Of a stretch of 64,000 nt of DNA, positions 26,160 through 37,989 are shown in pieces. A program made the position numbers and the translations under genes. Origin of the DNA: Malurus cyaneus samueli (taxonomy: Eukaryota; Chordata; Aves; Passeriformes; Maluridae). The notes under the pieces are model-generated. The model made no database searches and was not told the DNA's origin. It saw nothing but the letters and a program-made list of their open reading frames with translations. Positions within the stretch are counted from its first letter, which is position 1, and every line of letters starts with the position of its first letter. The stretch covers positions 53,400,931-53,464,930 of the forward strand of contig CM019218.1 of assembly GCA_009741485.1 (NCBI GenBank). Direction: 5' to 3'.

Positions 26160-27430
26160 TTGGGCCCCTCAGCACGGAGGGAAGAGGTGGGAAAGGGGGG
26201 ATTTGGAGCTGAAATTGGGGCTGGATAGGGACAGCAGCTGTGCCAAGGGCACTGCCAGCTCTGCTGGAGCAGCATCTCCCTCTCGTGGTGCTGTCCATGG
26301 GGAAATCCAGGTGTCATTCCACACTTCTTTTTAAAAAATGAGATGTTTTTTAATCTGTTCAGTGCATTCCTCCCTCCTTCTCCAGTGTTTTTTATCTATA
26401 AAAGCATCCCTGGAGCTCCTTCTCTGTGAAGAAATCTACGATCAGCCTTGGGGTTTGTGTTTCCTTTTAGTAGGGCTTGAAAAAAATCCATAAAAATTGA
26501 TAACAGAAACAAGGATAAGGGGCCGGGACAGCCCCTCACCTCTGAAATCTTTCAGGTGCCACTGGGTTTTGACAGTTAACCCTGTTTTTCACCAGAAAAT
26601 TCCTGGTTATCCCACTTAGTTTTTTGTTCTCCAGCAAAAATCTCTCTCTGTGGGCTCAAAACTCTGGCAGTGGAAGATGGGTCTGATAAGGGAATAAATT
26701 TAAGATTAAAAGAGTATTTTCCTATAAAATGAGTGTAAAGAAGGCCAGCTCTGCCTGGCTCTGTGCTGCCCTCGGAAGGGCAGAGGCCTGGAAATCAAAT
26801 TCCAGGATAAATTACAATTTTAAATTAGAATTTCAGGATAAATTACAATTTAAAATTAGTGTTTCAGGATAAATTACAATTTGACTGTGAACCAAACAGC
26901 ACTGGCTAGTGTGGAAGATAGCTGGATATAGCTGGGATGGGGGTTGTCCTGGGAAAGAGGGACATTTCCCCTGCCATAATGCTGGAAATGAGAAATTTTC
27001 CTTTGTGTTTGTTCAAGTCTCCCCCTGCCCTGCAGCCTCTGCCTTTTCCAGAAGGAAAAATGCCAGTGCTGTTAGTTATCCCCTCTCTTGCTATTGCCAG
27101 ATGGATTCGGGAAGGGAAGCAAGGTTTGGAAAACCAGTCCTTGGATAACCTCAGTTCAGCATAGCCCAGCGCCCTCCTCTTGGAATTCCTGTGGGCGTCT
27201 CCTCTTCCAGAGCCGTTTAAAGGGAACAAATTGGATTATCGGGTGCTCCTGCCTGAGGCCCTGGGAGGGGTTGGATCCAACACCTGTCCCTGCAGGTAGA
27301 ATCAAATTATTATTGGATGGACTCTTCTCCTTTGAGAAGACACTCCTTAGAGCCTGGCTTTGGCTGAGTTTAGGAATGCTGTGCCACTCCTCATCCCACA
27401 GCTAGTTTAAGGTGGCTCTGGAACGGGACC
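26160..27430. other. Intergenic stretch after PSMA5
   Basis: Mixed-composition DNA with a threefold short repeat at about 26795-26885 (CAGGATAAATTACAATTT units). No coding exon or RNA gene was recognised. Confidence 0.55.
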
Positions 27431-27439
27431 TGGCCCCTC

Positions 27440-28080
27440 CTAAATGGCCAGGAGTGAGCGACAGGACACCGCTCCGAGCGAAACCAGGGCTTGCAGCTTC
27501 CCCAGCCACCCTTTACCGCAGTTCATCACCCCAGAGCGCAGCCGTGGTCCTTTCGCAGGGCTGTCCCGGCGGTTGCTCCAGGATGGAATGCTCGGCACGG
27601 CTTTGTTTGTGTCCCAGGGAGCACAAAACCTGATCTCCTCGGGGTGGCAGTTGCGCAGAACCGGCCCCGCATGCCCTGTGCTGTCCCGGGACAGTCCCGG
27701 GTGGAACACCGCTGACCCCCGCCCGCCCGGCCCCGGGATCCCCGGCCCCACGGGCCCTCCCGCGCCCCGCCCGCACTGTGTGAATGCGCTCCCCCGGCTT
27801 CGGCCAATCAAAAAATCGCTCTGTCGCTCCCCGCCAATCAGAGGCTGTCGCTGGGCAGATTAGAGGCCGGCCTTTGCGGAGGGGGCCGGCTTGCACACGC
27901 CGCGCAAGCTCTGCCGGCCAATCACAGCAGGAGATGGGTGTTGATTGACAAAGGATTGAACCAATCAGAGCTGGGGAGGCGGTGCAGGTGGGGGGAGGCG
28001 TGGTCGCATTCTGAGTGACATCTCCTACAGCCAATCACCACCGCATTCTCCCGCCCCGGCTCCGCCCTGAGGACAGGCGG
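27440..28080. promoter_or_regulatory. CpG-rich island with five CCAAT motifs
   Basis: The island becomes densely GC-rich from about 27700. CCAATCA motifs occur near 27804, 27833, 27919, 27961 and 28031, all in the same orientation. A CCAAT array in a CpG island is typical of a TATA-less or cell-cycle-type promoter. In other vertebrates SORT1 lies on this side of PSMA5, so a SORT1 promoter is one guess, but I find no SORT1 exon here. The gene it served is not identified. Confidence 0.45.
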
Positions 28081-28204
28081 ACCGACAGATGGACAGAGCT
28101 ACAGAGGGATGGACAGACAGGCCGACAAAGCGTTCGACAGAAAGCGCGATAGACAGATTGACAGATAGGTCCCCGCCCCCTGCCCTCCCAGCGCCCCGCG
28201 CCAG

Positions 28205-29095
28205 CAGGTGGAGGCGGCCGGACCGACGGACAGACAGACATCCCCCCTGCATCCTCGGGGATGGGCAGACAGACAGACAGACAACGCCCCTGCATCCCCG
28301 GGGATGGACAGACAGACAGATATCCCCCTGCATCCCCGGGATGCACAGACAGACAGATATCCCCCCTGCATCCCCGGGGATGGACAGACAGACAGATATC
28401 CCCCTGCATCCCGGGATGGACAGACAGACAGATATCCCCCTGCATCCCCGGGATGGACAGACAGACAGATATCCCCCCTGCATCCTCGGGGATGGGCAGA
28501 CAGACAGACAGACATCGCCCCTGCATCCTCGGGGATGGGCAGACAGACAGACAGACATCGCCCCTGCATCCTCGGGGATGGGCAGACAGACAACGCCCCT
28601 GCATCCCCGGGGATGGACAGACAGACAGATATCCCCCTGCATCCCGGGATGGACAGACAGACAGATATCCCCCTGCATCCCCGGGATGGACAGACAGACA
28701 GATATCCCCCTGCATCCCCGGGGATGGACAGACAGACAGATATCCCCCCTGCATCCCCGGGGATGGACAGACAGACAGATATCCCCCCTGCATCCCCGGG
28801 GATGGACAGACAGACAGATATCCCCCCTGCATCCTCGGGGATGGGCAGACAGACAGACAGACATCGCCCCTGCATCCTCGGGGATGGGCAGACAGACAAC
28901 GCCCCTGCATCCCCGGGGATGGACAGACAGACAAGATATCCCCCTGCATCCCGGGATGCACAGACAGACAGATATCCCCCCTGCATCCCGGGGATGGACA
29001 GACAGACAGATATCCCCCTGCATCCCCGGGATGGACAGACAGACAGATATCCCCCCTGCATCCCCGGGGATGGACAGACAGACATCCCCCCTGTA
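28205..29095. repeat. ~40-bp minisatellite with GACA runs and a 14-bp palindrome
   Basis: About 22 units near 36-42 bp each contain GGACAGACAGACAGATATCC, a C run and CTGCATCC. At the junction of CTGCATCC and the next unit stands CATCCCCGGGGATG, a perfect palindrome, with a CATCCTCGGGGATG variant in some units. Variant units with GACATCGCCCC or GACAACGCCCC alternate in blocks, as in higher-order repeats. It keeps all six frames partly open, which explains large ORFs of up to 372 codons on both strands. Confidence 0.95.
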
Positions 29096-29159
29096 TCTCT
29101 CAAGACTGACGGACAGATGGACTTCTCTGGGCTTCCCTGGCACTGCTCTCCTAAAGCAT

Positions 29160-29205
29160 ATAATAAATATAATATTTATTATTTAATATATAAATTAATA
29201 AATCA
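29160..29205. repeat. AT-rich low-complexity patch
   Basis: About 45 bases of nearly pure A and T, including ATTTATTATTTAATAT, follow the minisatellite. Confidence 0.8.
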
Positions 29206-29266
29206 CAGGCAGCATTGTCTCCCCAGCAGGCATGGAATGCCCAGGCACTTCTAATTCACGTGGAAT

Positions 29267-29440
29267 CACAGAATATCCTGAATTGGGAAGGGTCCACACG
29301 GATCATCGAGTTCAGCTCATCCAACCTGGTGGGACTCATGGAGGTGACTCCCCCTGCCCCAGTTGGGGTCCCCCTTTGTGAGCCCCCCAGCCACAGTTTG
29401 GGGGTGTTGTCACAGGAGGAATGAAAGCTTCAGAAAAGCC
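29267..29440 (-). mobile_element. CR1 LINE 3' fragment
   Basis: GAATCACAGAATATCCTGAA followed by GGAAGGGTCCACACGGATCA and CGAGTTCAGCTC is the inverted 3' end of a CR1 element. Confidence 0.7.
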
Positions 29441-31880
29441 TCAAATTTTGGCAACAGTTCTGATGATGGCAAATCTGATTGATAAAAATGAATAATTTAT
29501 TAAATGGACAAAGATAACAGAAGAAAGATCATAATTAGAATTACTACACAGTATAAAACTAAAGAACTACAAGTAGATTGCAGCAGAACAAAAACAGGGC
29601 ACTGTATCAAGGTACCTATATTAAAGCTGGCAAAAGGAATAGGATTGATTTAGGATTTGAATGTAATTTACCACCAAAATAATGAAAATGTGCACAGATC
29701 CTTCACTTAATCCCTGCAGAGTGACCAAGAAGTGACGTCCCTACCCACGGGAGAAACTCCACACACTTCCAGGAAAATGTTCAGAAGATTTCTGCTTTGT
29801 GGAAGTTTGCTGTGGATTTTACAGCTGTGAAGTGAGCGTCTGCCAGTCCCAAACCCAGCTCATGTTGCCAGATCTCCCTTGAACAGTGAGCTGGTTATTG
29901 GCATTTGGGAGATGCCAGCCCGGGGTTAACCCCATGGCTCTGGAATAGCTCCCTACGAGACAGCTGATCCTGTTTGGGGTATTTGGGTAACCAACAATAG
30001 ATGAGCTCTTGTGGGGAGTGCTACAACAATCTTTGTGTTATTGGCAGGATTGGCAGGATCTGTGGCCACTGCAAGGCTGCAATGATGCTCATAGCTGAGA
30101 AGGAGGGTCCTAAGGTTACAGGAAAGTAATTCACGGGTTGTAAAGGAGAGAGCACTGCTGCTCGATTGTGGTGCAAATACAAGTTTCCACCTGTAAGAGG
30201 TGAGGTCTAAGCAAGGTTCTTGTCCTGGCACAGTTTTTTGTGCGAGGGGTAGCAGGGAGTTTTTTAGGCTACAAAAATGACAGAATGTGATGGTGCTTAG
30301 GGCTGAGGAGGAAAGTGCACGGCATTGGTGCTGTGCTGGCACAGGGTTCTGTGTGAGAAATACCTGTACCTTTAGGATCTGAGAAAATGAAGGGGTGGGA
30401 TGCTGCAGAAGGGTGAGAATGAACCCGCAGAGCACCGTGCTTGAGTGTGCAGTCTGCAGACTGCAGGAGGAGCGTGGCTGCCACTCCACTGCCTTCTGAA
30501 TCTGAGGTATCAGGGAAACAGGGAAAGTCACCAAAAACTGGCACATTTTCCTGTACAAGCCCTAGGTGGGAACAATTCAATTTAGCTTTAAACTCCAGGA
30601 TTCAGAGAGCTTTTTGGTCTGTGACATAGAAAATACGGAGTGCACCCGTGAGTTTGATGCGGCTTACATGCAGCAAGAGGAAGGTGCAGAGCAGAATGAC
30701 TTTTTCTTTTAGAGCCTTTTTATACTGGAGCAGCTGCTGGATGTTTGAAATAGACCTGTGAGAGTGGAAAAATGTGCCAGTACATATTTGTGAGAAGGAA
30801 GATGCTAAAGCCAAAGTGTGTTGAGGGCAGTTTAACTGCTGCTAGACAAGGAAGTAATTAAGGAAAGCTTTTTGTCCTGAGATTTACTTCTCTGCCAGAG
30901 ATAGCTGGACACGTTGGACTCTGCCACACTGAAGGTGTGTGAAACAGTTTGCTTTTTGAACACCAATTTTCATAGCTAAGTGGGAAGGGCTGCAAATGCA
31001 AATGCTATTGCTCTATCCACATTTTAAACTTGTATCCTGTGAAAATCAACACACCCTGTGGAGTTATGTGCTTTCCTGTTTTCAAACTGAATGTGCTTTC
31101 ATATTCTTTCACTCTTGCAGAGCCCAGCTTCAAATTTTAACACATCCACCAATTATTCCAAATCGAAAGGTCCTAAAACATAAAAGTAAGTGCTGGCCTT
31201 AGCTTTCCCCTTGCAGCTTATAAAATGTGTGGCACAGAGGTTTGTGTGCTCAGCTCAATGGACCTGCATGCACTTTTAGTCTGAAGTGTCCAATTAGAAA
31301 CTTAAGATGGTTAATCACCACACGACGATAAAAATATCAGAATCACAAAAATCACCAAAGCACCGCACGATGGCGATGTCCACCTGCAAAAGAACCAAAC
31401 ACCCCGAGCCCAGCTCGAAACCAACCCAAGATCAGAGCCAAGCTGGAAACGTCCCTGCTCTCAAATCAGGATAAAAAGATTTCCCTGACCTTCCCCTTCT
31501 GAGTGCAAACTCTTATTTCCACCACACTTAAATAGCAACACAAACTTATTTCCGCTAATAATTTTTTACACTTTCACGAAGTCTGACTATAAATTTGTAA
31601 ACATCGGGCAAAAACAGAGATCACAAAAGTGTCAGCTGAGAAAGCTGCTGCTGCCAACTTGGGCTGCACCCATCGAACTGCAGCCAGTGAAGAGAGGAAC
31701 TATGAGCCCATCTCAAAAGAAATGGGCTTCACTCCTCCAAAACAAAAAACATCCAAGAACTGATCCCATTCAAAGATGCCAGAACACTTTCGCTGGGTAT
31801 TACCCACCCTGGGTACTACATCAGCTGCACACGAGTAGAGCTGCAAAATAATATTTATATAGATTTATAATATATTTATA
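29441..31880. other. Gene-poor stretch with degenerate related segments
   Basis: No exon or RNA gene was recognised. Segments near 30280-30310 and 34375-34415 resemble each other (GAATGTGRTGGTGC followed by GCTGAGSAGGAAAGTG). A piece near 31184-31197 matches the reverse of one near 34219-34240 (GGCCAGCACTTAC). This hints at an old dispersed or duplicated repeat that I cannot name. The end (31845-31890) is AT-rich. Confidence 0.4.
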
Positions 31881-32310
31881 AATAATATTTATAACACATT
31901 GCAGTGCCAGAATTTCAGACAATCACTTCTGAGATGTGCAAACCACAAGGCAAATTGACCCTTTCGGAGACCACCTTCAAAAGATGGATACCAACTCCAG
32001 AACTGTACAAGTGGAGGGATGCTTCCACCAAATATGCAGGGACAGAAAGCTGCTGCCACCCTTGGCAGCCCTCTTATTGCACCTGAAACCCTCAGGCTAC
32101 ATGCTTTCCTTCCATGGAAAAGCATTGCCATTCAGGCACTTGCCAGCCAAAAGCTGGATACCACCTCCAGTGTTGAATACATTCAACAATTGCTGCTACA
32201 CAGAAAGGGCCAGGACAGAAAAGTCTGGCTGGAGTTTACCCCTACCATGGTATCTCAACATCTGCTCCAGCAGCACTGGGACTACGTCCTTTGCTTCCCA
32301 AGGAAAAGCA
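31881..32310. other. Unassigned unique-looking sequence
   Basis: Moderate GC with several medium ORFs on plus (for example 31936-32475). None shows a domain, splice-site support or a protein I recognise. Confidence 0.3.
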
Positions 32311-32324
32311 TCTGATTCTTGGGC

Positions 32325-32735
32325 TTTTCCTTGCTTTCAGTGCCTTGCCCAGTTTTTCCCAGCCTACCTTTGCTTTGCTTGCCTTGCCTACATCTCCCTT
32401 GGCCTGCTGACAATTTCTTTGCTTTGCTTGCCTTGCCTGCTCTGCCTTGCCTTCCATGCAAGCAGGCAATTCTAGGCAAGTCCAGGGAGAGTTGGGGATG
32501 GCAAGCCCAGTGAGGTGAAAGCAAATGGAGTGGTGGGTTGAGAGAAGGCCCCAAAGATGTAGACAAGGCTGGGCATAGGAACGTAAGCCCAGTGATAGGG
32601 AGGGATAGGCAAGGCAAGAAAGGGGAGGCAAGTCAAGGCAGGGAATGGGTGTACAAGGCAATGAAAGGCAAGGCAAGGGAAGTGGGAAAGACAAGGGAAG
32701 TCAAAGGGAAGGAAGGCAAGGCATGGTAAAGCCTG
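32325..32735. repeat. TTGCC/GGCAA simple-repeat block with strand switch
   Basis: Bases about 32325-32470 are pyrimidine-rich with repeated CTTGCCTTGCC. Bases about 32590-32735 are purine-rich with GGCAAGGCAAG. The two halves are roughly inverted copies around a centre near 32530. Confidence 0.75.
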
Positions 32736-32749
32736 GGAAGAAAGGAGGA

Positions 32750-32940
32750 GGCAGGGGAAGGGAGGGAAGGGAAGGGAAGGGAAGGGAAGTTCCGGGAAGG
32801 GAAGGGAAGGGAAGGGAAGGGAAGGAAGGGAAGGAAGGGAAGGGAAGGGAAGGGAGGGAAGGAAGGAAGGGAGAGGAAGGGAAGGGAAGGGAAGGGAAGG
32901 GAAGGGAAGGAGAAGGGAAGGGAAGGGAAGGGAAGGTGGA
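32750..32940. repeat. (GGGAA)n polypurine tract
   Basis: About 190 bases of nearly uninterrupted G and A on the plus strand, mostly GGGAA pentamers. ORFs overlapping it (32472-33099) are repeat products. Confidence 0.95.
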
Positions 32941-32944
32941 GGAG

Positions 32945-35330
32945 GGCCATGTCGATATACGTAGAGGCTGGGCAACGCACAAGAGGCTATGCGGTTTTAG
33001 CAAGTCAACGGCTTGTGAGATGACAGGCGATAAGGTAGCGAAATTGAAGATGCCCATGTCTAGGTCAGGAGGCAGGCACAGAGCATAGGCTAGGGCCAAG
33101 TGCTAGGGCAAGTGGCAATACTAAGGGCTGAGGAGATGGGTAGAGCAGTGGCGAAGTGCAAGGCAGTGAATATCAGGCGGAAAGGGGAGATGGTCGAAGG
33201 GTAACAGGAGCAGGTGGAAAAAGTTTGGCCATCAAGATGCAGAAAATAATGCTGATCAGGAGAGATGCGCGCCGAAATGTCTGATGCCCAGTCAGAAAAG
33301 GGGTTATGGGAAGTCAAGGGCGGACGGTCATCGTGGTGTGGATGCATCGGCGCCATGGCTTTGCTTGCAGTCAGGCTCGTCTTATTGCTGTATGAGTCTC
33401 TGTTAATGCAGAATGCTTATTTCCTCTGTCAAGTTTCTAATTCTGTATTCTGTGAAGAGTCTGACAATAGTTGTATGTGAGGGGCAATGAGGAATAGCGG
33501 ATCGTGCTCGTTGTTTGAAAGGCAGTTGAAAGACTATCGTGGTTTTTCACCTGTAGTTTGGTGGAATCAAGGGGAACAAGTGCAGCGCTTAATTCTTTTA
33601 TGTTCTGACGGATCATCAGTTGGTAATTAATGAGAGCAGGGAGACGTGTTCCAGCTTCTTGTCGTCATGAATACTTGGGTTGGTTTCGAGGCTGGGCTGC
33701 GGGGCGTTTAGGGATTCTTTATGGCAAGGTAGTCGAACATGCGCATCGGTGCGGTGCTTATTGGTGGAATTTTTGGTGAGAATTGTATGACTTTTTGTTT
33801 GACAATCATCGATGTGGTTGTTATTTTGAATGAGCGGCTGATGGCCGGGTGCTCCGCGGCGCCCCAGGAAAATAAGCGCAAAGCCACCTTATCGATGGCG
33901 TCCGGCAGCCCTCACTCCATTCCGTGCTGACAAGCAGACATCTGTGATGATAGAAGTCTGGCCGTAGGTGGATACCTGGCCTTTCTTGCAGAGACCTGAC
34001 AGAAGAGTTGATGATGTCCTGCAGACATTTCGGAAGATGAATTGTTTATTGTTGGCTGTGCAGTTTGTCAGCTGCAAAAGAAAAGGCAATTCCAGCACTG
34101 CCTCTTGATTTTAAAACCTTTTCTTTGGGCCAGCTGCAGAACATTTCTAGTTTTGTACCTGGACTCTGTGTGACTGAAAGTGCAGCTGAGACCTGCGTGC
34201 ACATAAATTGCAAGAGGAAAGTGAAGGCCAGCACTTACCTTTTGTTCTCAGAGCTTTGGATTGGGAGCTGGAAATAGATAAATAAATTTTAAATTAGGTA
34301 AACTTTAAATTAAAATTCAATATTATTTAAATTAAATTCAATAAATTTTGAAGCTGTGCTCTATGAAAGTCGAAGAATGTGGTGGTGCCTGCAGCTGAGC
34401 AGGAAAGTGTGTAACTCCAGGCTGTGTGCTGCTTTTCACAGGATGGGAGTTAAATGTGGAGACAGCAATAGCTTGCTGAACAGGCACCTTTTGTGACCAA
34501 TGTTTACACTTGATACAGTTGATTTAGGTTCAGGAGCTCTGCGTGATTGAAAGAAAGAAGGTGGCAGTAGTTGTAGTTTGAAAGGAAAGCTCACAGCCAC
34601 GGTTTGCTTGATATCCTTCGAAGTCAATGTGAAACCCAGCCTATTGTTTCCAGATGAGAATTACGGAACTGGGCTCAGTGAGAGAGCAAAAACATACAGG
34701 TGCAGGGAGCTGAAAAAAAGGAAACATAATACAGGTGTGTGTGGTGCAGTTTAAAACTGAATAAGAAAACTGATACCTAGCACTGCTGCTTTCATTCCAA
34801 GAGATTTTGTTTAAGGCAGGGGATCCTGAAGGTCTCCAGGTGAGACTCAACACTGCTCAGAGGAAACTTCACCTTCCATTTGAAAGTCTTAATTAGCACC
34901 ACAATGAAGGAGAAGGAAAGAGTTGCTGGGTAACCCCTTCTCTCCCCAGCTTTTCAACTACACGGCATTGGCCTACCCATCTTCCTTCTTAGCTGTTTAA
35001 GCAGTCACATCCCAGGGACAAAATTGCAGAAATCCAGCCCAAAACCCAGTGTCAGCTGAGAAGGCTTTTGCTGACTTTACATGTAACTCGCACATACTGA
35101 ATTGCATCAAACTCCCTGGAGATATGAATTTTCCCTCAAGCTCTGTGTACTTTCTACTGTGTCATTCACACAGATCCCAAACACATTCAAAACATGCCAC
35201 AGCTGCTCTTATACAAAACTGTCCTAAAACAAAAACCCAGTGCTTATGTTCATCTACCCCTTGCAATCTAGACTGGACACACACGTGATTCTCACTTTCT
35301 GAGCTGTATAGAGCATCCCATTCTCTCAGG
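32945..35330. other. Gene-poor stretch
   Basis: No supported gene. It contains an AT-rich patch at about 34270-34345 and degenerate segments related to 30280-30900 (see that entry). Confidence 0.4.
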
Positions 35331-35525
35331 GTGGCAGAGTCAATCGCTAAACTGAAGCATTTCCAGCTTCAGTTCGGACTGATAGATGTGCCAGGACAGA
35401 AAGGATCGGGTGATCTTCCCTCTTACCTGTGATACTCCCAGCACAATCACATTCACACACCTTTAGTGTGGCAGAGTCCAAACAGCCAGAGCTCACAGAG
35501 AAGTGTCAGGACAGAAGACATTCCT
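35330..35525. repeat. Two-copy tandem segment of ~140 bp
   Basis: GTGGCAGAGTC followed about 60 bases later by CAGGACAGAA appears twice (near 35331-35403 and 35467-35515), suggesting an old direct duplication just before the LTR. Confidence 0.4.
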
Positions 35526-35556
35526 AAATTATTCCCTTTTTGGAGTAATTTCTCTC

Positions 35557-36060
35557 TGTCTTGGTTTGAAACACAGCGGCCTGCCAAGGAAGGTGGGAAT
35601 TTCCCTTGGAATGGAAAATGTGACACCGTTCCCTCCAAATCATTAAGACTTTGCAATTACAGGGCTGTCAGGCAAAGATACAGGAAAATGAATAATAGTT
35701 ATTTACTATTGTGTATGAAAGGAATGACAAGGTAGTGTCTTTACAAACAGACTCTGACTCGGGTGAGATAAGGCTGATATTGGGAGATAGAAGGAAAAAA
35801 TAGGAAGGATTTGCATCGGAATTCTACTGATTGGCTTACCCCAGTCTATGTTAATAGACTACCTGAGCAGAGACACAGAGATGTATATTGAAAAGGGGCA
35901 ATGTATGATAAAAGGGGGGTTTCATCAGGCGTTTCGGGTAGCCTGTAACTTTCAAGTACCTCAGCCAATGGGGAAAATTAAGTGTCCAGGCTCAAAGTCA
36001 TGTAGTGACATGTCCAGGGAAAATGTGCTTGCTGACTGCCTATGTAAAAATTATTGTTGG
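35557..36060 (+). mobile_element. Endogenous retrovirus LTR, forward
   Basis: It starts TGTCTTGGTTTGAAAC and continues through GGAATGGAAAATGTGACACC, GTGTCTTTACAAAC and a CTCAGCCAATGGGGAAAA motif. The middle (35730-35990) matches the LTR at 47510-47760. The first part (35570-35710) matches the reverse of 56150-56290. No gag, pol or env coding was seen nearby, so it is a solo or partial LTR. Confidence 0.7.
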
Positions 36061-36065
36061 ACGTT

Positions 36066-36610
36066 TAGGATTTTCCTTTTTTTTTTTTTTCTCTCAGGGA
36101 ATTTTCTCCCATCTTGTGTCCTAAGAGATGATCACTACAAGAGTTAAGAGACAAAAGATGTGGTTGGGAGGAGGAGGAAGGGTGGCTACCCTTGTAGCTG
36201 GGGGGTTTCCTCTTGAGAAGTGCAGAGATTTTGGCTGGGGGTGAGGGGCTGAGCTTGGCCCTCACTCAGAATCGCTCTTTTGGGATCGAAGTGGAGGCAG
36301 GTGGGGTTTTAATGTCAGACTGCCGACCATTACTGCCCAGGGGATTCACTGCCATGCAGAGTTTTTGTCCCCTACTGCTTCTCCTTGTCGTGGGTGAGCC
36401 TTTGCTCCTAAGGGACCTTTACAACACCCAACCTCACTGGGAAGAGAACCCACCCAGCCTCCTCTGCAGGGAGCATCTCCCGGCTGCTTGCGGGAGCCCG
36501 GCTGCCACTGCCCAGCCCTGCTGTTTTCTGCAGCTGCTTTGGGCTTTTTGCTACACTTTAAGCCTACACTCCGTGTCCAACCGATCCCACGCGTCCGTGC
36601 GTTAAAGCAT
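36066..36610 (-). mobile_element. LTR-type repeat fragment, reverse
   Basis: A T-rich tract, then CTCAGGGAATTTTCTCCCAT, GAGATGATCACTACAA and, further on, CCTCTGCAGGGAGCATCTCC match 55180-55700 and, in the last part, 43052-43200. It ends abruptly near 36610, where AT-rich DNA begins. Confidence 0.6.
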
Positions 36611-37777
36611 AACAGATTTCTCCCGTAACAACCTTCACTGCCATAGACAGTCCACCCGCTAGAATACGTGCCACAGGTAGAAGCACAGTGATCATCCCGC
36701 AACACCATCCGGGACCCAAACCTGAAATTAAATCATTGAACCATTTCGAAAGCTCCTAAACATTTACCAGCCACTCATGACCATCCAGAAGCCCAAATAG
36801 ATGTAGAACCATTCCACTTCTTATCAACGTCCCGAGAAAGAAAGCCATTCTCCCCACTCCCCAAACGGAATCACCTCAGCACTCAAGAACAAGCCAAAGT
36901 CTAGCTTCCTCACAGAACAATCCCGACATCTCACCAGTATGCTCTTCCACCTGTTCACACTCTAACCTGCCAACTCACAATGAAAATTAAAATTATCAGA
37001 TGACGAACTAGTTGAAGTGATCCCAACCAAAATTACTATCTCAAGGAAAAACTTCATATCACATACCCTTGACAAGAGAAAAAAGAGATGACACAGGCCT
37101 GGACCAACTACCAGAATTCAAAGATCTAAGTATTAATTTCAAGATTTGAAAACCAAAAGAAATTGCTTTAACTCCAGGAATTTTCTTCATTTTCGTTTTC
37201 CAACTTAACTACATTCTGAGTGTGAGAAATAAGAGGAAATTCTAAAGTTGAGGAATCATAGATATGAAAATTCTTTACCATCCAAGCTCTCATCTCATCA
37301 GTTTCATGTGATCTGAATTTAAGGGGTAGATGATTCTGCTGATGCCACTAATCTCATTTCCACATTTTGCAGTTAAGGAAACTTGCAAAGTTTTTGTAAT
37401 TAGGAAAAAAATATCAGTTTATGTAACCAAACTCAAGCCCACTATTAAAGAAAGGAATCCACTTCTTTCTGCACTGTGGTCTTAATGCAATTGACCAGGT
37501 TCTTTTAATTTAGACATGTGGCATTTTAATTGTTTCTGTTATAACCAAAAGCCCATAAAAAAAACCTAATAAAATTACACCATTAAGCATACATTAAAAT
37601 GAAAATTTTTGTAATATTTTGATTTTATAAAAATAGATAAAAACAAGAAGTCGGTGGTTAAATAGATAGTATTAGTTGTTTAAATTTATCAAGTGTAATG
37701 GTTTTCAGGAATATCTAATTTTGTACCTTACTTATTAATTTAAACACAATAAGGAGTATGTTGTCTATGGTACATAG
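36611..37777. other. AT-rich stretch without gene
   Basis: A strong drop in GC begins here and lasts to the gap at 43027. No repeat or coding signal could be supported in this part. Confidence 0.5.
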
Positions 37778-37983
37778 GTATGTAATTCCCACAAGGGAAT
37801 ACCACTTACAAAATAATGAAAATGGCAACAGCAGCCAGGATTCTCTACATACAAATCCCAATGAGAGGGACGGTTCAGGACAAAATGCTTTGAATCAAGC
37901 TTGTGATGAAGAAATGAAGGAACTGCTGAAGTCGTACGGTGCTATGGACTCCGTACTTCCTGTTCCAACTATCGAAGTTACTG
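37778..37983 (+). CDS. Possible exon with ankyrin-repeat-like end, unidentified
   Basis: Between a TACATAG acceptor-like site and a CTGGTATGTT donor-like site lies an open frame without stop. It includes DGSGQNALNQACDEEMKELL then KSYGAMDS. That resembles the second half of a degenerate ankyrin repeat (a position like TPLD-A, then ELL--YGA). Codon use looks more protein-like than the flanks. I do not recognise the gene, and no partner exon was found within several kb on either side. It may be a real internal exon of a long gene crossing the AT-rich region, or an isolated gene fragment. Confidence 0.35.
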
Positions 37984-37989
37984 GTATGT

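Noticed and set aside
27440..28200. SORT1 first exon
   Set aside because: Position would suit it from known gene order, but no sortilin signal peptide or propeptide sequence could be found. Only the promoter-like island is reported.
28205..29095. CRISPR array
   Set aside because: The units are tandem without unique spacers, and the genome is clearly vertebrate.
28025..29254. Very long open frames (up to 372 codons) on both strands
   Set aside because: They lie wholly in the minisatellite. Repeat units without stops keep several frames open at once, and the products are simple peptide repeats with no splice or start context.
29953..30558. 201-codon ORF on the minus strand
   Set aside because: No domain, no conserved motif and no splice partners. 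Related segments elsewhere suggest an old repeat.
32472..33099. ORFs rich in FPSLP or EGKGRE
   Set aside because: They are products of the (GGGAA)n tract on both strands, not proteins.
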